Assembly: GCA_020636675.1 (NCBI GenBank)
Contig: JACJXK010000004.1
Location: 66,725-130,724 of the forward strand
Direction of reading: 5' to 3'
Source of the DNA: Prevotellaceae bacterium
Lineage (GTDB): Bacteria; Bacteroidota; Bacteroidia; Bacteroidales; Paludibacteraceae
Length of the DNA stretch: 64,000 nt
Of this stretch, positions 58,564 through 64,000 are shown one piece after another (the first letter of the stretch is position 1; each line of letters starts with the position of its first letter). The position numbers were made by a program, and so were the translations under genes. The notes below the pieces were generated by a model that saw nothing but the letters and a program-made list of their open reading frames with translations, did no database searches and was not told the DNA's origin.

Positions 58564-59904
58564 TTACTGATTAAGAAACTTGTCTATGTCTGATGCGGCC
58601 TTGCGTCCGGAAGCGATAGCCCTAACTACGAGACTAGCTCCTGATGCGGCATCTCCAGCTACAAACACGTTCTTCCCGAATTCTGGCTGCTGAGGTTTCA
58701 GGAAGCCCATGGCTAGAAGGACGATGTCTGCTTCTATGGTCTCCTTTTTGCCTGTGAGTTTCATGTTTGGTCTTCCTCCCTCCGGATTCGGAACCCATTC
58801 CACCTCTTCTACTTCCACTCCGGTTACCTTCCCGTTCTTTCCTATGAATTTATTGGAAGTCAGACACCAGCGGCGATCGCAACCTTCTTCGTGGCTGGTT
58901 GTCGTTTTCAGTACGACAGGCCATTGGGGCCAAGGCGTTGCCGGGTTTTGTCCGACAGGTGGTTGTGGCATAATCTCTATCTGAGTCACCTTCACTGCTC
59001 CTTGTCTATGGCTTGTGCCTATACAGTCGGATCCCGTGTCACCTCCGCCAATCACGAGCACTTTCTTTCCTTTTGCAGTCACAAGTTCTTCTTTAGTGAA
59101 GGTTGTTCCTGCCAGGATACGGTTCTGCTGGGCTAACATCTCAAGTGCCAGGTGTACACCCTTCAGCTCGCGGCCAGGAATCGGAAGGTCTCTAGCTGTA
59201 GGTGTTCCCGTACAGATACAATAAGCGTCGTATCCTGAAGGCAGGTTCTGTACGTCTATGTCTGCGTTCATCTCAAATGCAATGCCTTCGGCTGCCATTA
59301 CCTCCATGCGGCGGTCTATTATCGTCTTGTTCAGTTTGAAGTTCGGGATGCCATAACGAAGCAGGCCGCCGGGAGCTTCGTTTTTGTCAAACAGAGTTAC
59401 TGCATATCCTTTCCTGTTCAGTTGGTTGGCGGCAGCTAGTCCTGAAGGTCCGGCTCCGATGACGGCCACTTTCTTTCCGTTTCTTTCGGGTATGACTACT
59501 TTGACATAACCTTCCCGGAATGCGGCTTCTGTGATGGCGCATTCGTTTTCGCGGATGGTAACCGGCTCCTGACAGCTGAGGTTGAGCACGCAACTCTTCT
59601 CGCAGAGGGCAGGGCAGATGCGTCCTGTGAATTCAGGAAAGTCGTTTGTTGCGTTGAGCAGTTTATATGCCTCTTCCCATTTCCCGTTAAAGAGGGCGTC
59701 CTGCCATTCCGGCTGTTTGTTGCCGAGAGGGCAAGCCCAATGGCAGAATGGGACACCACAATCCATGCAGCGGGAGGCTTGGAGTTTGCGGTCGTGGCTG
59801 TTTAATGTCTGTTCTACCTCGCCAAAGTCGGCGATGCGGTCATGTACAGGACGGTGTCCTGCCTCCTGACGGTGTATAGTTAGAAATGCTTTAGAATTTC
59901 CCAT
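58564..59904 (-). CDS. gltD: Glutamate synthase small subunit GltD
   Basis: 446 residues. N-terminal Fe-S cluster cysteines in ASRCMDCGVPFCHWACPLGN, FAD-binding VAVIGAGPSGLAAANQLNRK with GGLLRYGIPNFKLNK, NADPH-binding VLVIGGGDTGSDCIGTSHRQ, and C-terminal FVAGDAASGASLVVRAI. Passes electrons from NADPH to the large subunit GltB, whose gene ends 141 bp upstream on the same strand. Confidence 0.95.
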   Translation of the reverse strand: MGNSKAFLTIHRQEAGHRPVHDRIADFGEVEQTLNSHDRKLQASRCMDCGVPFCHWACPLGNKQPEWQDALFNGKWEEAYKLLNATNDFPEFTGRICPALCEKSCVLNLSCQEPVTIRENECAITEAAFREGYVKVVIPERNGKKVAVIGAGPSGLAAANQLNRKGYAVTLFDKNEAPGGLLRYGIPNFKLNKTIIDRRMEVMAAEGIAFEMNADIDVQNLPSGYDAYCICTGTPTARDLPIPGRELKGVHLALEMLAQQNRILAGTTFTKEELVTAKGKKVLVIGGGDTGSDCIGTSHRQGAVKVTQIEIMPQPPVGQNPATPWPQWPVVLKTTTSHEEGCDRRWCLTSNKFIGKNGKVTGVEVEEVEWVPNPEGGRPNMKLTGKKETIEADIVLLAMGFLKPQQPEFGKNVFVAGDAASGASLVVRAIASGRKAASDIDKFLNQ

Positions 59905-60045
59905 GATGAATGTTTTTTTGTTTCAGTTTGCTTGCCTTCCCGGAGAGGATTGTCTCTTTCGGATCCGGACAAGTGTCAAAAGAAAAATTTAAAAGTTTTG
60001 AGCGAGAAGGGGGACGGAGAACCAAAGTTTTCCGCCCTCAGTTTT

Positions 60046-63000
60046 CTAATAGTCTCTTCGCATGTCGGCTGTCTTTTGCTGCAACTTTTTCATCTGTTCC
60101 TCCTGCAGCACCTTTTTGTATTCGATAGGGACAATTTGTATGAACTCGTCTACGTAGTGGTTCCAGTTGTCGAGCATGGTGCGGGCCAGCTTGGATCCTG
60201 TGTGGGTGTAGTGCTGAAGGATGAGTTCATGCAGCTCCTTGCGGTAGCTGGCCTCTTCTATCAGACTTAGCTCTACCATCTCCATGTTGCAGAAGTAGTC
60301 GAAGTTGTGGTTCTTGTCCCAGACGTAAGCTACGCCGCCAGACATGCCGGCAGCGAAGTTTCTTCCTGTTTCGCCCAGCACTACCACACGACCTCCGGTC
60401 ATGTATTCGCAGCAGTGGTCTCCTGCACCCTCAATTACGGCTATGGCACCTGAGTTGCGGACTCCAAAACGCTCTCCTACGCGTCCGTTGATGTATAGTT
60501 CGCCGCTAGTTGCTCCGTATAGGCCGGTGTTTCCGGCTATTGTATTGTCTTCCGCATTGAAGTTGCTTCTTGCGGGAGGCAATATGGCTATGCGGCCGCC
60601 ACTAAGTCCTTTTCCTACGTAGTCGTTGGCTTCGCCTTCGAGTTTGAAGTTGACGCCTTTCATAAGAAATGCACCGAAGCTTTGACCCGCAGATCCTTTG
60701 AACTTGATGTTCAGGTCTTCTGGCAATCCTTCGGCTCCGTATTTCTTGGCGATGGCGCCGGATAGCATCGTTCCTACGGCACGGTCTGTGTTGGCGATGG
60801 CATATTCGAGCGACATTTCCTTGCCGTTTTCAATGGCATCGTTAGCAGCTTTCAGCATCTCTATGTCTTTGACATGGTTGATGTCGTGTGCCTGTTCGAT
60901 AGTGTGGTGCAAGGCTGCGCTGTTGTTTACTTTGTGTAATAATCTGGCGAAGTCGAGCTGTGCGTTCTTTGTTCCTGTTTCTCTGGATTTCACATCAACC
61001 AAGTCTGTGCGGCCTACAATGTCCTCTAGCTTGGTGAATCCCATCTCTGCCAAGTATTCCCTAACTTCTTGAGCGAGGAAGGTGAAGTAGTTGACCACAT
61101 ATTCATAACGTCCGTGGAAGCGTTTGCGCATCTCCGGATCTTGGGTGGCTACACCTACCGGACAAGCGTTGGTGTGGCATTTGCGCATCAGTACGCATCC
61201 GAGTACGACTAGAACTGAAGTTCCGAAGCTGAACTCTTCTGCGCCCAACATGGCCATCAGCACGATGTCTCGGCCTGTCTTCAGTTGTCCGTCCACTTGT
61301 AGGCGGACTTGTCCACGTAGGTTGTTGAGTACAAGAGTCTGTTGCGTCTCGCTCAGACCTATTTCGGGAGAGATGCCCGCATATCTCATAGAGGAGGCTG
61401 GTGATGCTCCTGTTCCTCCTTCTGCTCCGGAGATGACGATCAGGTCGGCCTTTGCTTTGGCCACACCTGCGGCGATGGTTCCTACACCGCTCTCGGCAAC
61501 CAGTTTCACACTGATCTTGGCCGATGGGTTCACGTTCTTCAAGTCGAAGATGAGCTGAGCCAAATCCTCGATGGAGTAGATGTCGTGGTGAGGTGGAGGG
61601 GAGATGAGAGAGATGCCGGGGATGGAGTGTCGGGTCTTGGCTATCACCTGATCCACCTTGAATCCTGGCAATTGGCCTCCTTCGCCCGGTTTAGCACCTT
61701 GGGCTACTTTTATCTGTATCTCTTCCGCATTGACCAGATACTCGGCTGTGACGCCGAATCGTCCGGATGCGATTTGTTTCGTTTTGCTGCACAATGATAT
61801 GCCGTCGACTGTTTCGTTGAATCGGGCGGAGTCTTCGCCACCTTCTCCCGTATTGCTCCTTGTGCCTAGTTTATTCATGGCCAAGGCCAGGGCTTCGTGG
61901 GCTTCTTTGCTGATGGCTCCAAATGACATGGCTCCAGTGACGAAGTGTTTGACGATGTTTTCGACCGGCTCCACTTTATCTATTGATATCGGATTCTTCT
62001 TCCATTCGAAGAAGTCTCGTATGAAGATGGATTTCTCTTTCGCGTCTACCATGGAGGTGAAGTCTTTGAACTTCTTGTAGCTTCCCAGTCTGGTTGCTAT
62101 CTGTAGCGTGGAGATGGTGTCTGGGTTCCAAGCGTGCTTCTCTCCGTCCTTGCGGAATGCGAAGAGGCCTATGTTTGGCAATATGTCATCTACCTCTTCC
62201 GCCTTGAATCCTGCATCGTGGAATTTCACTGCGTCTGCGGCGATTTCCTCCAATCCTATGCCGCCGATGGTAGAGATGGATGTCCCGAAATAGTCTTTCA
62301 GCACTTTTTCGCCTAGACCGATGGATTCGAATATCTTTGCGCCGCGGTATGAACGTATGGTGCTGATTCCCATCTTGCTCATTATTTTGAAGAGTCCTTT
62401 GCAGATGGCCTTGATATAGTTCTTCTCGGCTGTCTCGTAGTTGAGCTGCACCTCGTCTTTCTTCACCAACTGATCTAGTACGGCAAATGCCATGTAAGGG
62501 TTGATGGCGCTGGCTCCATAGCCGAGCAGAAGTGCGGCGTGCATTACTTCCCTTATTTCGCCTGATTCGACGATGAGAGCTGTCTGTACACGTTTCTGGA
62601 TGGAAATCAGATGATGGTGTACCGCACTTACGGCAAGGAGGGAAGGGATGGCTGCCATCTCTCCGTTCACGTCACGGTCGGAGAGTATGATATAGTTGAC
62701 CCCGTCGTCTACGGATTTCTCCGCTTTCCGGCATAGTTCGTTCAGTGCCTCTTCCATTCCGGCTTTTCCCTTCTTTGCTTCGAATATGATTGGCAATTTG
62801 ACCGTATTGAATCCTTTATAGCGGATGTTGCAAAGAATGTCTAGTTGGGTGTTTGTAAGCACTGGGTGTTGTAGTCTTACCATCTTGCAGTGGCTCTCGT
62901 CCGGAGTGAGTATGTTCATTCCTACGGCACCTATATATTCTGTCAATGACATGACCAGCTCTTCCCTGATAGGGTCGATGGCGGGGTTTGTCACCTGCGC

Positions 63001-64000
63001 AAATTGCTGGCGGAAGTAGTTGAACAGCAGCTGAGGCTGGTCTGACAAGACGGCCAAAGGAGTGTCGTTACCCATGGAGGCGGTAGGCTCCGCACCGTTG
63101 ATACACATAGGTGCGATGGTACGCTCCACGTCTTCGCGGGTAAATCCGAAGGTGCGCAGTTGTCTGTCGTAGTTGCTGATGGAGTTGGCTACTTTTCGTC
63201 CGCTTTTTAGTTTGTCCAGTTCGATACGGTTGGTTGACAGCCATTGGCGATAAGGCTTGGCGGCTGCCAGTTGCTCTTTCAGTTCGCCGTCGTAATATAT
63301 TTTGCCTTCTTCGGTGTCTATCAGAAGTATCTTGCCGGGTTGCAGACGACCCTTCTGTTTGATTTCGTTTGGCTCGAAGTCCATGACTCCTACCTCGGAG
63401 GCAACTACCATCATGTCCTTGTTGGTGATGAGGTATCGGGCAGGTCGAAGTCCGTTTCTGTCCAACATTCCTCCTGCATATCGTCCGTCGCTGAAGAGCA
63501 GTGCGGCAGGTCCGTCCCAAGGCTCCATCAAGATGGAGTGGTATTCGTAGAAAGCCTTCAAGTCTTCGCTGATAGGGTTCTTCTCGTTAAACGATTCCGG
63601 AACCAGCATGGCCATGGCGTGAGGCAGGCTCAACCCTGACATTACGAAGAACTCGAGTACATTATCTAGAGAAGCACTGTCGCTCATGCTAGGTTGTACG
63701 ATTGGTCTGATGGATTTGATGTCGCCCAATGCGGGAGAGGAGAGTACGCTCTCTCTCGCTTCCATCCATCCTCGGTTGCCCCGTATGGTGTTTATCTCGC
63801 CGTTGTGGCATAGAAGACGGAATGGTTGTGCCAAACTCCAAGTCGGGAATGTGTTGGTGCTGAAGCGGGAGTGTACCAATGCCAGTCCGCTGGTCAGATA
63901 ATGGTTGGTCAGGTCCGGAAAGTAATCGCGGACTTGACAAGAAGTCAGCATTCCCTTGTAAATGATGTTTTTGGAAGAAAGGGAGACGATGTAGAAATCT
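60046..64000 (-). CDS. gltB: Glutamate synthase large subunit GltB (N-terminus beyond window)
   Basis: About 1318 codons lie inside the window; the frame continues past 64000 (DFYIVSLSSKNIIYKGMLTS at the edge is internal GltB sequence), so the true start and the N-terminal Cys nucleophile are outside. Present: end of the glutaminase domain (RFSTNTFPTWSLAQPFRLLC and HNGEINT), central domain, FMN-binding synthase domain (QLPGFKVDQVIAKTRHSIPG, ISGAEGGTGASPASSMRYAG, with the Fe-S Cys region GCVLMRKCHTNACPVGVATQ) and the C-terminal beta-helix (FGVRNSGAIAVIEGAGDHCC). Converts glutamine plus 2-oxoglutarate to two glutamates. Likely operon with gltD. Confidence 0.96.
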   Translation of the reverse strand, partial: DFYIVSLSSKNIIYKGMLTSCQVRDYFPDLTNHYLTSGLALVHSRFSTNTFPTWSLAQPFRLLCHNGEINTIRGNRGWMEARESVLSSPALGDIKSIRPIVQPSMSDSASLDNVLEFFVMSGLSLPHAMAMLVPESFNEKNPISEDLKAFYEYHSILMEPWDGPAALLFSDGRYAGGMLDRNGLRPARYLITNKDMMVVASEVGVMDFEPNEIKQKGRLQPGKILLIDTEEGKIYYDGELKEQLAAAKPYRQWLSTNRIELDKLKSGRKVANSISNYDRQLRTFGFTREDVERTIAPMCINGAEPTASMGNDTPLAVLSDQPQLLFNYFRQQFAQVTNPAIDPIREELVMSLTEYIGAVGMNILTPDESHCKMVRLQHPVLTNTQLDILCNIRYKGFNTVKLPIIFEAKKGKAGMEEALNELCRKAEKSVDDGVNYIILSDRDVNGEMAAIPSLLAVSAVHHHLISIQKRVQTALIVESGEIREVMHAALLLGYGASAINPYMAFAVLDQLVKKDEVQLNYETAEKNYIKAICKGLFKIMSKMGISTIRSYRGAKIFESIGLGEKVLKDYFGTSISTIGGIGLEEIAADAVKFHDAGFKAEEVDDILPNIGLFAFRKDGEKHAWNPDTISTLQIATRLGSYKKFKDFTSMVDAKEKSIFIRDFFEWKKNPISIDKVEPVENIVKHFVTGAMSFGAISKEAHEALALAMNKLGTRSNTGEGGEDSARFNETVDGISLCSKTKQIASGRFGVTAEYLVNAEEIQIKVAQGAKPGEGGQLPGFKVDQVIAKTRHSIPGISLISPPPHHDIYSIEDLAQLIFDLKNVNPSAKISVKLVAESGVGTIAAGVAKAKADLIVISGAEGGTGASPASSMRYAGISPEIGLSETQQTLVLNNLRGQVRLQVDGQLKTGRDIVLMAMLGAEEFSFGTSVLVVLGCVLMRKCHTNACPVGVATQDPEMRKRFHGRYEYVVNYFTFLAQEVREYLAEMGFTKLEDIVGRTDLVDVKSRETGTKNAQLDFARLLHKVNNSAALHHTIEQAHDINHVKDIEMLKAANDAIENGKEMSLEYAIANTDRAVGTMLSGAIAKKYGAEGLPEDLNIKFKGSAGQSFGAFLMKGVNFKLEGEANDYVGKGLSGGRIAILPPARSNFNAEDNTIAGNTGLYGATSGELYINGRVGERFGVRNSGAIAVIEGAGDHCCEYMTGGRVVVLGETGRNFAAGMSGGVAYVWDKNHNFDYFCNMEMVELSLIEEASYRKELHELILQHYTHTGSKLARTMLDNWNHYVDEFIQIVPIEYKKVLQEEQMKKLQQKTADMRRDY

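Overview
The window looks like a chromosome segment of a Bacteroidales-type Bacteroidota. Three things point there: at least five proteins end in type IX secretion (T9SS) C-terminal sorting domains of the YPNP type; upstream regions repeatedly carry the Bacteroidota -7 promoter element TAnnTTTG; and the gene content fits (CotH-kinase surface proteins, DUF3098 beside ftsX, DUF2141, pectin lyases with T9SS tails, large secreted RHS proteins). No rRNA, tRNA or CRISPR was seen. All calls come from reading the sequence; no database search was run.

Layout. 1-125: start of a PaaK/LuxE-like acyl-CoA ligase running off the left edge. 550-9416: operon of CotH-kinase surface proteins and a small T9SS protein, ending in a strong terminator. 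9.5-24.2 kb: polymorphic-toxin locus on the minus strand. It has an S74-like protein gene, a small T9SS protein with one YD repeat, and a 2033-aa RHS protein with an HEYGH metallopeptidase C-terminus. Downstream lies a decaying array of related lipoproteins (probable immunity proteins), copies of the toxin tail, a Fic protein, an Abi_2/HEPN protein and remains of IS110, IS1595 and ISL3-like elements. 24.7-30.1 kb: rhamnogalacturonan lyase (PL11) and pectate lyase (PL1). 30.4-32.2 kb: RlmL-like rRNA methyltransferase with a 155-residue RD-rich tail. 32.2-34.5 kb: no protein gene, but four copies of a probable small-RNA gene and dispersed repeats. 34.5-38.2 kb: ftsX-DUF3098-uppP-truB-queA. 38.8-43.2 kb: operon of HPr-kinase-like protein, S24/S26 peptidase, PqqD, nucleotidyltransferase and ABC exporter. 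43.5-45.9 kb: argR-GNAT-argG with an ARG-box-like operator. 46-54.7 kb: DUF2141, an arginase-fold protein without its metal-binding His, repeat/IS relics, an AcuI-like oxidoreductase, a GH51 arabinofuranosidase, ddl and mrp. 54.8-56.5 kb: two Cys-less rhodanese lipoproteins separated by an ORF-less group II intron. 56.7-64 kb: asnB, gltD and gltB (gltB runs off the right edge).

How the genes fit together. PL11, PL1 and GH51 suit a pectin/arabinan-degrading lifestyle with T9SS export. gltB/gltD/asnB and argR/argG handle amino-group assimilation. The RHS locus has the 'toxin plus orphan tail plus immunity array' layout of interbacterial competition loci, with Fic and HEPN genes lodged inside. 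The most novel-looking items are the four-copy small-RNA family at 32.3-34.2 kb (conserved hairpin-terminator with compensatory changes and TAnnTTTG promoters) and the HPrK/peptidase/PqqD/NTase/ABC operon, which resembles a peptide-modification and export system without a visible precursor.
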